Origin: an uncultured SAR116 cluster alpha proteobacterium
Lineage (GTDB): Bacteria; Pseudomonadota; Alphaproteobacteria; Puniceispirillales; Marisalimonadaceae
DNA: 64,000 nucleotides
NCBI GenBank assembly: GCA_902524215.1
Contig: CABZCK010000002.1
Span: 52,639-116,638 of the forward strand
Reading direction: 5' to 3'
In this document: in pieces, positions 19,663 to 28,673 of the stretch
Numbering within the stretch: the first letter of the stretch is position 1
How the letters are laid out: each line of letters opens with the position of its first letter
The notes under the pieces: model-generated
Seen by the model: the letters and a program-made list of their open reading frames with translations, nothing else
Databases searched by the model: none
Told to the model about the DNA's origin: nothing
Position numbers and translations under genes: made by a program

Positions 19663-20793
19663 TTATTCCCATGGTTTTATAACTACTTTAATTGCGCCAT
19701 CAATTCTTTCCTTTGCATATTTTAAAGCAGTTGGTAATTCATTCATTTTAAATGTGTGCGTGTGAACAAGTTTAGCGTTAAATCTTTTTTGTCTCATAAA
19801 AGCCATTGCTCTGTGCGTTGCACTTTTACCTTCACCTCTTATGCCATACATATAAATATTATTTATTACCATGTGGGGAATATTAACTTTTATTGGATCA
19901 TGGGGGAAAGCTGCCAAACAAATTTTTCCACCTCTATTAGTCATCATTATTGCATCATCTAGAGCTTTTTCTGTTCCAGCACATTCAACAACATAATCCA
20001 CACCTAAATATCCAACCAAAGATTTGACCGAATTAACAATATCATTTTCTTCATTTACATTTAAAATAAAATCAGCTCCAAGTTTTTTTCCTATTTCAAG
20101 TCTATCATTTCTTGTGCCAACTAATATAACTGGATCTGCACCAAGAGCTTTCGCGACCGCCACTCCTAACAACCCTATAGGACCAGGGCCAATTACAACC
20201 AGACTTTCACCTGCTACTAAACCACCTAATTCAGTTAAACCATACATTGTTGTACCTGCTGTTACAACGAGTGTTGCTTCTTCATCAGTCATATCATCAG
20301 GTACTTTGATTAGCGTATTGATATGATTAATTGCATATTGTTTAAATCCACCATCAGAAGTGAAGCCATTTGCTCTATGACCTTTATTTTTTTTTCCATA
20401 ATTAAGTCCATAATTATGACATGATGTATACATCCCCATTCTACATCTTTTACATTGTCCACATCCTAAATGTATTTCTACTGTAACCCTATCTCCTATT
20501 TGAAACTCGTCAACTGAAGGACCAAGTTTAACAACTGTACCCATATATTCATGACCTGGAGTAAACTCTTTATTAAAGGGTTTCTCTCCTTCGATCAATG
20601 CTGGAGGACCATAACTTATCACATCCAAATCTGTAGCACATATAGCAACTGCATCTATTTTTACCAAAACTTCTGAGTAGCTAGGAGTAGGTATTGCTTT
20701 AGTTTTTAATTCCAATTCATTTGGACTTTTTAAAACCCAAGCTTTCATTTCTTTTGGTAATGAATAATTTTTTGAAATTTTTATATCATCCAT
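19663..20793 (-). CDS. Zinc-dependent medium-chain alcohol dehydrogenase family protein
   Basis: GHEYMGTVVKLG, GCGQCKRCRMGMYTSC, GPGPIGLLGVAVAKALGA. Confidence 0.9.
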   Translation of the reverse strand: MDDIKISKNYSLPKEMKAWVLKSPNELELKTKAIPTPSYSEVLVKIDAVAICATDLDVISYGPPALIEGEKPFNKEFTPGHEYMGTVVKLGPSVDEFQIGDRVTVEIHLGCGQCKRCRMGMYTSCHNYGLNYGKKNKGHRANGFTSDGGFKQYAINHINTLIKVPDDMTDEEATLVVTAGTTMYGLTELGGLVAGESLVVIGPGPIGLLGVAVAKALGADPVILVGTRNDRLEIGKKLGADFILNVNEENDIVNSVKSLVGYLGVDYVVECAGTEKALDDAIMMTNRGGKICLAAFPHDPIKVNIPHMVINNIYMYGIRGEGKSATHRAMAFMRQKRFNAKLVHTHTFKMNELPTALKYAKERIDGAIKVVIKPWE

Positions 20794-20847
20794 AATATCT
20801 AAATATTATATGAGTTTTGAAAACTTAAAAAGTTTTTTTATAAAACT

Positions 20848-20870
20848 AGTGGACACATTAAGTGTCCACT
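20848..20870 (-). terminator. Intrinsic terminator-like hairpin
   Basis: AGTGGACAC-ATTAA-GTGTCCACT, perfect 9-bp stem with T/A-rich flanks, in the gap between two minus-strand genes. Confidence 0.7.
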
Positions 20871-20912
20871 ATAATTTTTTTTTGGAGGATATCGTTATAT
20901 TCTAAAGTACGA

Positions 20913-21845
20913 CTATTTATTATTTTTGTTTAATAACTCTTTTTGTAAATTTAAAATATTATCAATATGAAATTCTGCTTCATATCTTTGAGCTTCATCA
21001 AATTCTTGAATATTACCTCTACATACATCTGTAGAAAATATTTCTTCAGCAACTCTTAACATTTTATAAAACTTAATTGATATGTCTATATGCTGATGCG
21101 CAAAAGAAATAGCTGGTAAAATTCTATAAAAAAGTTTTCTTGCCTCTTTTTCTTTGTTATTTATCATCAAATTATAAACAGAATTGTAAATTGTTTCCAT
21201 GGTGGACGGTATAAATCCATGAACGCCTCTTCTCATAGCCTCTATAAAACCAGTTGCAGCCCATCCTCCAGTGAGATGTAATTTATTTTTTGTTAAATTA
21301 ATAATATTGGAATATTTTTTTCCTGAGTTTACAACTTCTACTTTTAAGGATTTAAAATTTGAAACCTCATTCATAAGATTTTGAATTATTGCATCTGAAA
21401 GACCATATCCATCCCAAGACAAATCTTGTATCATCAAATGAGATGGTCCAATTTCATTTATTTTTTTATAAAAAACAATCAAATCACCTTCATCTAAATT
21501 GAGTGGGGCTTGAATTAAAACCCATTTAATTTTTTTTTGTCTCGCAAGATCAACTAAAGAATAAATTTCTTCTATTTTTTGTGAACTACATCCAAAAATA
21601 ATTGGAATTATATTTCTGCTAATATCTAATACAAATTCCATCATTTCTGCTTTTTCATTAAATGTTAAATTTTGAGTTTCACCCGCAACAGCTGACAAAA
21701 GCATACCAGCACAATTCTTGTCTATCGTATGCAAGACTAACTTTTCAAGACTTTTATAATCTATCAATTTATTATTTTTAAATGGCGTATGTAAACTAGG
21801 TATAATTCCATTTAACTCATTAATGGGAGAGAGTTTGGCATTCAT
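20913..21845 (-). CDS. Dihydrodipicolinate synthase/N-acetylneuraminate lyase family protein
   Basis: GIIPSLHTPF, LLSAVAGETQNLT, DapA-like fold pattern; exact substrate unknown. Confidence 0.75.
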   Translation of the reverse strand: MNAKLSPINELNGIIPSLHTPFKNNKLIDYKSLEKLVLHTIDKNCAGMLLSAVAGETQNLTFNEKAEMMEFVLDISRNIIPIIFGCSSQKIEEIYSLVDLARQKKIKWVLIQAPLNLDEGDLIVFYKKINEIGPSHLMIQDLSWDGYGLSDAIIQNLMNEVSNFKSLKVEVVNSGKKYSNIINLTKNKLHLTGGWAATGFIEAMRRGVHGFIPSTMETIYNSVYNLMINNKEKEARKLFYRILPAISFAHQHIDISIKFYKMLRVAEEIFSTDVCRGNIQEFDEAQRYEAEFHIDNILNLQKELLNKNNK

Positions 21846-22171
21846 CCTATTTTTGTACCATTTTCAACATTTGGATTAACTCCAAGCAATTTGACTTCTT
21901 TATCTGTAATTGCCCCTAAAATTAAGACTTCAGATAAAACGCCAGCAATATTTTTTTGTGGGAAATTAGTTACAGCTATAATTTTTCTATTTAATAATTC
22001 ATTTTTTGAATAGTTTGTAATTTGAGCAGATGATTTTTTTATTCCATCTTTTTCTCCAAAATCTATATCTATTACATAAGCTGGCTTTCTTGCTTTTTTG
22101 TTTTCTTTAACATCAACGATTGTTCCTACCTGAATATTAAATTTAATGAAATTTTCAAAATTAATTTCCAT
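21842..22171 (-). CDS. csaA: tRNA-binding protein CsaA-like
   Basis: FIKFNIQVGTIVDVKENKKARKPAYVIDIDFG...SSAQIT...AVTNFPQKNIAGVLSEVLILG. Confidence 0.9.
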   Translation of the reverse strand: MEINFENFIKFNIQVGTIVDVKENKKARKPAYVIDIDFGEKDGIKKSSAQITNYSKNELLNRKIIAVTNFPQKNIAGVLSEVLILGAITDKEVKLLGVNPNVENGTKIG

Positions 22172-22522
22172 TTAACTTCTTAAAACTTTACTTTTTAAAG
22201 TCTTTTGATCAGACATCTTAATAACTTTTGATGAATTTAAATACCCACCTTCATCTATCTTTAAGGTTCTATAAAGCAAATCACCTTCAACTTTCCCAGT
22301 CGACATGACATGTAATTTTTCAGCAGATATATCAGCTTTAATTTGCCCTTCTACGATAATTTCTTGAGCCGTAATATTTCCAATAAAGGATGCATTTTCA
22401 CAAACAATAAGTTTATCAATTTTTATTGTTCCTTTAAAAGTTCCACTTAAAGTTAAATCACCTGATCCAAAGTAGTTACCTTCAAAATTATCCTCAAATC
22501 TAATTTTCGAATCATATTTCAT
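22172..22522 (-). CDS. Bactofilin / polymer-forming cytoskeletal protein
   Basis: GSGDLTLSGTFKGTIKIDKLIVCENASFIGNITAQEIIVEGQIKADISAEKLHV repeats. Confidence 0.85.
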   Translation of the reverse strand: MKYDSKIRFEDNFEGNYFGSGDLTLSGTFKGTIKIDKLIVCENASFIGNITAQEIIVEGQIKADISAEKLHVMSTGKVEGDLLYRTLKIDEGGYLNSSKVIKMSDQKTLKSKVLRS

Positions 22523-22822
22523 ATTTTATACTTATGATATCATTTACTTTATAATTTTATAAATTGACATAAAGTGTTATAATATATCATGTTTATTACA
22601 ATAATAAATAAATTAAAATTTTCTTTTTTTATTTTCTTACTAATATCAATAATTATATCACTTCCCATTATTGCCAAAAATAATCAACTACTTCAAAATA
22701 TTTTATCTTTTTGTAGCTTTTAAAAATTCTTCTTTTTCAATCGAATAATTATGTTTCAATTTATAAATTGACATAACTTAGTATCTAATTATTTTAGTAA
22801 AACATTTAATAATGGTTTAACA

Positions 22823-23416
22823 ATGAACATAAAAAGACAACTAATAATTCCATGTACTTTAATTGGTCTATTAATTTTAATACCTATTTATTCCGTTGTG
22901 GTAGATTATTTTAAGTCAGCATCAACTTTATCATTAAAATCTACTTTAACCGAGGTGAAGCTCTTTTCACATCATGGAAAAATAGTTAATATCGAAGATT
23001 TTGAAGATACACCTTCTTTGCTTTTTTTTGGATTTACTCATTGTCCTGAAGTTTGCCCTACAACTCTTTCTAATCTATTAAATAATATTGAATTACTAGA
23101 AAAAAATAAAAAAAATTATAGAGTTTTATTTGTAACTTTAGACCCAGAAAGAGACACTATAAATATTTTAAACGATTATCTACAAAACTTTAATTCATCT
23201 GTGATTGGTTTAACTGGTGATTTAAATGAAATAAATAAATTTGCTAAAAATTGGAATATTTATTGGGAAAAAGTTTCTGAAGGAGATGGCTACACAATTA
23301 ATCACACTGCCACAGTATTTATGATTAATAAAAAAGGAAGTTTTGCTGGAACAATAGCCTGGGGAGAAAGTGATAAGTCCATGAAATTAAAACTAAAAAA
23401 GCTTCTTAATCTGTAA
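22823..23416 (+). CDS. SCO1/SenC family copper chaperone
   Basis: FFGFTHCPEVCPTTL (CxxxC), FVTLDPERDT, NHTATVFMINKKG. Confidence 0.95.
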   Translation: MNIKRQLIIPCTLIGLLILIPIYSVVVDYFKSASTLSLKSTLTEVKLFSHHGKIVNIEDFEDTPSLLFFGFTHCPEVCPTTLSNLLNNIELLEKNKKNYRVLFVTLDPERDTINILNDYLQNFNSSVIGLTGDLNEINKFAKNWNIYWEKVSEGDGYTINHTATVFMINKKGSFAGTIAWGESDKSMKLKLKKLLNL

Positions 23417-24155
23417 CTCCATAACCAAATGATTTGATAATTTTTTTAGTATCTTTAGATTTTAAAAAATTAAAAAATAACTTTGCCTTATTATTATTTC
23501 TTGCATTTTCTAAAAGAATGACATCTTGTTTGATTGGCAAATAAAGATTTTGGGGTATTTCTTTAAAATATCCAAATTCATATTTTTTGAGTTTCAACTT
23601 GTCAGAATTAGAAATTATACCTAAATCAGCATTTCCTGAATAAATAAATGATGAAACTTGATTAATATTTGAAGCAAGAATAATCTTATTTTTAAACAAT
23701 GACCATATACCTAAACTTTCTAAAACTTGCTTAGATGCAAGACCATATGGTGAAAATTTAGGGTTACCTATAACAATTTTATTTGATAATTTTTGATTAA
23801 GAAATTTTCCCAATTTTAGTTGTTTTAAAATTTTCGATTTTGAGAAAATTACAAGTTTTCCAATAGCATAAGTGAATTCACTTCCTTGAATTTTTTTATT
23901 ATCCGGCAATTTTTTTATTGTTAATTGATCTGCAGATAGAAATATGTCTATTGGTGCATTATTTATTATCTGAGAAAAAAGTTTTGCTGTTGATCCTTTT
24001 GATGTTGTAATTATTATTTTATTCTTTTTTAAAAATTGCTTTTTTATCAAATCTAATGGTTCTATAAAATTTGAAGATACAGCAATATGAACTCTTTCAT
24101 ATGCGTAAACATTAGAAATACAAAAAAGAAAAATAAAAAATAAATATTTTATCAT
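23406..24155 (-). CDS. modA: Molybdate-type ABC transporter substrate-binding protein (ModA-like)
   Basis: VHIAVSSNFIEPL, APIDIFLSADQLTIKKL, GNPKFSPYGLASKQVLESLG. Confidence 0.8.
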   Translation of the reverse strand: MIKYLFFIFLFCISNVYAYERVHIAVSSNFIEPLDLIKKQFLKKNKIIITTSKGSTAKLFSQIINNAPIDIFLSADQLTIKKLPDNKKIQGSEFTYAIGKLVIFSKSKILKQLKLGKFLNQKLSNKIVIGNPKFSPYGLASKQVLESLGIWSLFKNKIILASNINQVSSFIYSGNADLGIISNSDKLKLKKYEFGYFKEIPQNLYLPIKQDVILLENARNNNKAKLFFNFLKSKDTKKIIKSFGYGVTD

Positions 24156-24476
24156 TTATTTAAATTTTAAATCTAAATCCTGTAATCCCCTAGAAACCTC
24201 AACCTCACAATTTCCTTCAAATCTAGTTACTTGGCCACCCATTTCTTTTATTTGATCCCAAAACTTATTTGATTTTGTTGTCCTTACCTCTTCCATTTCT
24301 TTCTTTGTTCTAAAAACATGAAATATTTCTACTTGATTTTCTGTCCTATCTACAAAACATCTTAACATTAGACCGTTATTTTGAAATAAATCATTACTCC
24401 AATCTTTTAAAGCAAGGATAATTGCCTTTTTTGCTAATTCATTTTGTACTTTAATTGTTACATTAACTGCATACAT
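24156..24476 (-). CDS. Conserved hypothetical, antibiotic-biosynthesis-monooxygenase-like fold
   Basis: 106 aa ferredoxin-like pattern (LMLRCFVDRTENQVEIFHVFRTKKEMEEV). Confidence 0.45.
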   Translation of the reverse strand: MYAVNVTIKVQNELAKKAIILALKDWSNDLFQNNGLMLRCFVDRTENQVEIFHVFRTKKEMEEVRTTKSNKFWDQIKEMGGQVTRFEGNCEVEVSRGLQDLDLKFK

Positions 24477-24496
24477 AAATCCCTCTTATGTCTAAA

Positions 24497-25270
24497 TTAA
24501 AATTTAACCTCATCATTTATTTTAATAGTACCCTTGTTCAAAACTCTCCCATATACACCTAGATCGTAATGACCATAAATTTTTTGAAGTTGATTGGGTA
24601 TATTCAAATCCCTTAAACCAGTTTTTGGATTCACATTAGTAGCAGCACACCTTTTTGTTTTTCTAAATATCTCAAATTTAACATCTCCAATACTTATAAT
24701 CTTGCCTAACCAATTAAATTCTTCCCATGCGTTTATTCCTGAAAGAATTAAATTACCTCTAAATCTATTGTAGTTAACTTCCTTTTTAATCTTTACTTCA
24801 AAATCATTTACACTATTTAAATTTACAAATGATAAAGCTTTGTCGGGTATATCCGAAAAAGAATGTTTGTTATCGTTTTTAACATCAGATTTATCTGTAA
24901 CTAATCTTGGTTTTTTCTCTAAATTAATGTTAAGAAAATTTGCTAAGCATAAATTTAATTTTTTAATATCTTTATTATTATTTAAGAAACCATTGAAAAT
25001 TTCTTTATTTTTGTAAATCAATTTTAAAAAATTAGTTTTTAAATTGATCTGAGGCTCTAATAAAGAGAGTTTTTCTTCCTTAACTAGCGCAAGAAAATTT
25101 GTTTTTTTCATATAAATTAAAGATTTTTCACAAATGTCATTTTCAAATTTTGCAAAAGCATATTTCCTATCACCTGAGATTGTTGATCCTGGATGAAGGT
25201 TTGCTGTATTCATGAATTCCCCGTTAAGACCTTTTATAGGATAACGGATAATATATTTTACAAATGTCAT
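24497..25270 (-). CDS. MOSC domain-containing protein
   Basis: YIIRYPIKGLNGE, NRFRGNLILSG, KRCAATNVNPKTG. Confidence 0.9.
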   Translation of the reverse strand: MTFVKYIIRYPIKGLNGEFMNTANLHPGSTISGDRKYAFAKFENDICEKSLIYMKKTNFLALVKEEKLSLLEPQINLKTNFLKLIYKNKEIFNGFLNNNKDIKKLNLCLANFLNINLEKKPRLVTDKSDVKNDNKHSFSDIPDKALSFVNLNSVNDFEVKIKKEVNYNRFRGNLILSGINAWEEFNWLGKIISIGDVKFEIFRKTKRCAATNVNPKTGLRDLNIPNQLQKIYGHYDLGVYGRVLNKGTIKINDEVKF

Positions 25271-25335
25271 AATTTATAATAATTGATCTAAATAAAATAT
25301 AAATAAATTTAACTAATATTATTTAGAGTAACTGA

Positions 25336-26835
25336 TTATTTATTATTACTAGATTTTAGTTTTTTAAGTACATCCGACAATAATTTAATAGCAGACTCAT
25401 TATCTTCAATTTCTGTCTTATCTAAAGACAAAGATAAGCCTGGTATATTTTTTTCAAATAAATTTTTATTTAAATCTAAAAATCCAGTTACTTCATAAGT
25501 TTGAACTGGATAAGAGATCCCCTTAACATTTATTGATTTTTTTTTCTTACAAGCAATTTTATTTCTTACAAGAAGATACGTATCCTCAGACAACAGAATT
25601 TTATTTACTTCTGAACTCGTTTCAAGTCGAGATGCCAGATTCACTCCATTGCCTATAATTGTATAATCTAGTCTATCTTCTGAACCAAAATTTCCAACTG
25701 TACATACGCCTGTGTGTATACCAATTCTAGCATTTAGTGGTTTTGCAAGTCCTTTTTTTCTCCAAGTTTTTCTCAAGCTATTTAATTTTTCTAACATTTC
25801 AATTGCCATAGATACACAGGATACGGCATCTTCTTCTTTTCCTTTTGTTTTTGGGTCGCCAAAAAATACTAAAATTGCATCTCCAATAAATTTATCTATT
25901 GTTCCACCCCATTTTATGGCTATGTTAGACATTTCTGTTAAATATTGTGTTAATAATTCGGTTAACACTTCAGGTTCTAATCTTTCTGTAAGTTCAGTAA
26001 AACCCTGTAAATCAGAGAAAAAAACAGTTAAGTGCTTTCTCTTAGTTTGAACCTTAACATCTAGTTTACCAGAAAAAATAGACTCATACACTTGAGGAGA
26101 GAAATACTTAGCCAACTTCTGTGAAAGTTCTTGCAATTCAGAAGTTCTCTCTTCAACTTTTTTTTCAAGATTTAAATTTAAATTTTCTAGCTGAAGGTGA
26201 GCATTATTCAATTCATTCAATCTTTTTTGTTCTAATTGGTAGAGTCTAGCATTTTGTAATGCGTTAGCTGCTTGATTTGCTAAAATTCCAATCAAAATCT
26301 CATCATCTTTATCAAATATATTTAACTTTACACTTTCAACTGAAATTACCCCCACTAACTCATCATCTATAAGCATTGGGATAGCTACTTGACTTTCAGC
26401 ATTTTTAAGACCAGGTAACTCAACTTCATCTTGCAATTTTTTATTTTCTGAAACACTTACCTGCTTTCGAATAGCTTGCATATAACTTCTCTGCATACCT
26501 AAATTTGCCATTCTCATTAGTTTTTTCTTTTGAGCAACAATACCAATTACGCCAATACCAAAATTGACCTTAGCACCTATACCTTTATTTTCGTAACCAT
26601 ACGTCTCTAATACATTAAGACATTTTTTATCCTCGGAAACTAGAAGTATCATGGAATGCTTAAAACCAAAATATTCATCCATTAAAGAGAGCATGGTTGA
26701 AGCTATAACAGAAAGATTTAGTGATTTATTTATTTGCCCAGAAATTTGTTTAATTATCTCAACTTCTTTAGTTCTTCTTTCCAAGAGATCCATGATTTTT
26801 TTGGTTTCTATTTCAGAATGATTTTGCTTATTCAT
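25336..26835 (-). CDS. GAF domain-containing class III adenylate/guanylate cyclase
   Basis: N-terminal GAF, coiled coil, C-terminal cyclase domain with FFSDLQGFT, DKFIGDAILVFFGD, DYTIIGNGVNLASRLE. Confidence 0.9.
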   Translation of the reverse strand: MNKQNHSEIETKKIMDLLERRTKEVEIIKQISGQINKSLNLSVIASTMLSLMDEYFGFKHSMILLVSEDKKCLNVLETYGYENKGIGAKVNFGIGVIGIVAQKKKLMRMANLGMQRSYMQAIRKQVSVSENKKLQDEVELPGLKNAESQVAIPMLIDDELVGVISVESVKLNIFDKDDEILIGILANQAANALQNARLYQLEQKRLNELNNAHLQLENLNLNLEKKVEERTSELQELSQKLAKYFSPQVYESIFSGKLDVKVQTKRKHLTVFFSDLQGFTELTERLEPEVLTELLTQYLTEMSNIAIKWGGTIDKFIGDAILVFFGDPKTKGKEEDAVSCVSMAIEMLEKLNSLRKTWRKKGLAKPLNARIGIHTGVCTVGNFGSEDRLDYTIIGNGVNLASRLETSSEVNKILLSEDTYLLVRNKIACKKKKSINVKGISYPVQTYEVTGFLDLNKNLFEKNIPGLSLSLDKTEIEDNESAIKLLSDVLKKLKSSNNK

Positions 26836-26887
26836 TTTAAATTATTTTATTTAAAAGAGATGTAGAGCCATTTTTTTGAAAATGATA

Positions 26888-27271
26888 TTAATCTGTGATT
26901 GAAAGAACTTCATAAACATCAGCTGCTTGCAGCTTAAAAATGCCAGTCATTCCAGTCATAGAGGCAATTGCTTGTAATTTCATGTCCATTTCCTCAAATA
27001 AATTACCTTCAGTTTCAGCATGGTCAAATTTCAATTCTAAATTATATTGTTTTAGAGTTGATGGGTCTGAAATTGTTGCATATGCGTATGGGTTTTCAGA
27101 TATGTTTCTCTTTGTTTTATTGAAAAATTGAAATGATAGGGCAACATGTTTTTCATCTACATACCAAATTTGAGAGATAACTGTTGTATTTGGTTCTCCA
27201 TCTTTTGAACAACTCGTTATCCAACTTGGAAACATGCCTTGAAGAGAAGGTAAATGTTTTTCCTTTATCAT
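26888..27271 (-). CDS. Pyridoxamine 5'-phosphate oxidase-like FMN-binding protein
   Basis: LPSLQGMFPSWITSCSKDGEPNTTVISQIWYVDEKHVALSFQFFNKTKRNI. Confidence 0.75.
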   Translation of the reverse strand: MIKEKHLPSLQGMFPSWITSCSKDGEPNTTVISQIWYVDEKHVALSFQFFNKTKRNISENPYAYATISDPSTLKQYNLELKFDHAETEGNLFEEMDMKLQAIASMTGMTGIFKLQAADVYEVLSITD

Positions 27272-27280
27272 AGTTTAATT

Positions 27281-27739
27281 CTATTCTCCAATTTCTTTTC
27301 CAGCGTCAGGACCTGGAGTTTGTACAAAAACTTTATCAACTTTAAATTTTATACCTATATCTGGTATTGCTCCATATTTAGATAAAGCTCCCTCCTTAGA
27401 CATCCCTATACTTGTAATTGTATCTACAATTTTATTTCTGTAAATGTTTGAGGCTTCTAAATCATCTCTTGATAAATTGATGACTTCCACAAATTGTCCT
27501 TTGAAATTGTAAGCTTCATGAGATATCATTCCAACAAAAAAACTTATCCTTCCAGACTCATTAAGAAATTCTAAAACTTCTTTAGTTTCATCATTCCTTG
27601 CATAACAAGTTAATGTTGAATTTTTAATGTCAACATTTACGCCTAATGTGTCAACATGACGAGTTTTATTATTTTTAGATGCAACTCCGAAATGACCAAA
27701 TCCATTTTCTAATGCACTTAATGTTAAATCTGGTATCAA
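27281..27739 (-). CDS. Pyridoxamine 5'-phosphate oxidase family protein
   Basis: ASKNNKTRHVDTLGVNVD...AYNFKGQFVEV; PPOX-like. Confidence 0.6.
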   Translation of the reverse strand: MIPDLTLSALENGFGHFGVASKNNKTRHVDTLGVNVDIKNSTLTCYARNDETKEVLEFLNESGRISFFVGMISHEAYNFKGQFVEVINLSRDDLEASNIYRNKIVDTITSIGMSKEGALSKYGAIPDIGIKFKVDKVFVQTPGPDAGKEIGE

Positions 27740-27754
27740 AACTATATCATCAAT

Positions 27755-28177
27755 TTAATTAGTTACTTTGAAAAGAACGTCTGGGTTTGTCATAGTTTTA
27801 ATTTCTAAAACATTTCCATTAGGATCTTCAACAAAAAAGGTTTCTTGTTCAAATTCAGTACCTTTAAATCTTCTATATGGTTTATCTAGATAATCAATAT
27901 CGCTAGCTTCAATTCTTTTTTTAACATTTTGAAATACGTCCTCATCAAGGTGAACTCCAAAGTGTGGCACACAAACATCTCCCATATCAACATGATGTCT
28001 TTCTCTATTCTGTCTAGTTTCAGTTTGATGAAGAGTTAATTCATTTCCCCAAAAATCAACATCAATCCAATGACCTTCTTCTTGATTGCCCGTTTTACAC
28101 CCTAAGATATCTTTATAAAATTTTAAGGCTGTAGGAATATCTCCTGCGGGAACTGCTAGATGAAAAGTATTAGCCAT
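27755..28177 (-). CDS. VOC family protein (glyoxalase-like)
   Basis: FHLAVPAGDIPTALKFYKDILGCKTG, TFFVEDPNGNVLEIKT. Confidence 0.9.
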   Translation of the reverse strand: MANTFHLAVPAGDIPTALKFYKDILGCKTGNQEEGHWIDVDFWGNELTLHQTETRQNRERHHVDMGDVCVPHFGVHLDEDVFQNVKKRIEASDIDYLDKPYRRFKGTEFEQETFFVEDPNGNVLEIKTMTNPDVLFKVTN

Positions 28178-28206
28178 AGTATAACTCCATTCATTTAATA
28201 TTTCTA

Positions 28207-28629
28207 TTATAGTTCTTTTAATAATTTCTTAAATATTTTTTTTGATTTTCCATAAAGTTTAACTTTTTTTATTTTTTCAAGATTACTTTTATCTCCACCA
28301 ACAACTACAATTCCTATCATGCCCATAGCCTTATGTGGAGTACATTGATAAAGATAAATACCAGGTATTTTAAATTCATATTCTGCTTTTTTATTTATTT
28401 TGGTTTTAAACTTCTTTACGCCTTTTGGCATTCCAATGAATTCAACATTGTGACCCTTGGATACATGTTTCCAAATAACTTTATCATTTAAATCAACTTT
28501 TGCTACCTTGACAGAATATACCATTTTTTCTTTGCCAAGTTTATTCAACATATCTATTTCAACAGTTTTTCCATAACTTATAGATGAATAAAATAATATA
28601 GATATTATAAAAATTATTTTTTTGAACAT
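28207..28629 (-). CDS. Pseudoazurin-like type I copper protein
   Basis: Signal peptide; Cu ligands in SKGHNVEF and YLYQCTPHKAMGMIG (H, C, H, M). Confidence 0.9.
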   Translation of the reverse strand: MFKKIIFIISILFYSSISYGKTVEIDMLNKLGKEKMVYSVKVAKVDLNDKVIWKHVSKGHNVEFIGMPKGVKKFKTKINKKAEYEFKIPGIYLYQCTPHKAMGMIGIVVVGGDKSNLEKIKKVKLYGKSKKIFKKLLKEL

Positions 28630-28673
28630 AAATCTACCTTCCTTTTATGATATTATAATTAATTATTAAATGT

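Noticed and set aside
22575-22589. TGTTATAATATATCA, 14/15 match to the Zur-like palindrome at 61292
   Set aside because: Almost entirely A/T in an AT-rich intergenic region and not next to a recognised zinc gene; chance is likely. Kept only as something to include in a genome-wide Zur-box scan.
25712-26050. 112-aa plus-strand ORF within the adenylate cyclase gene
   Set aside because: Antisense shadow of conserved catalytic motifs.
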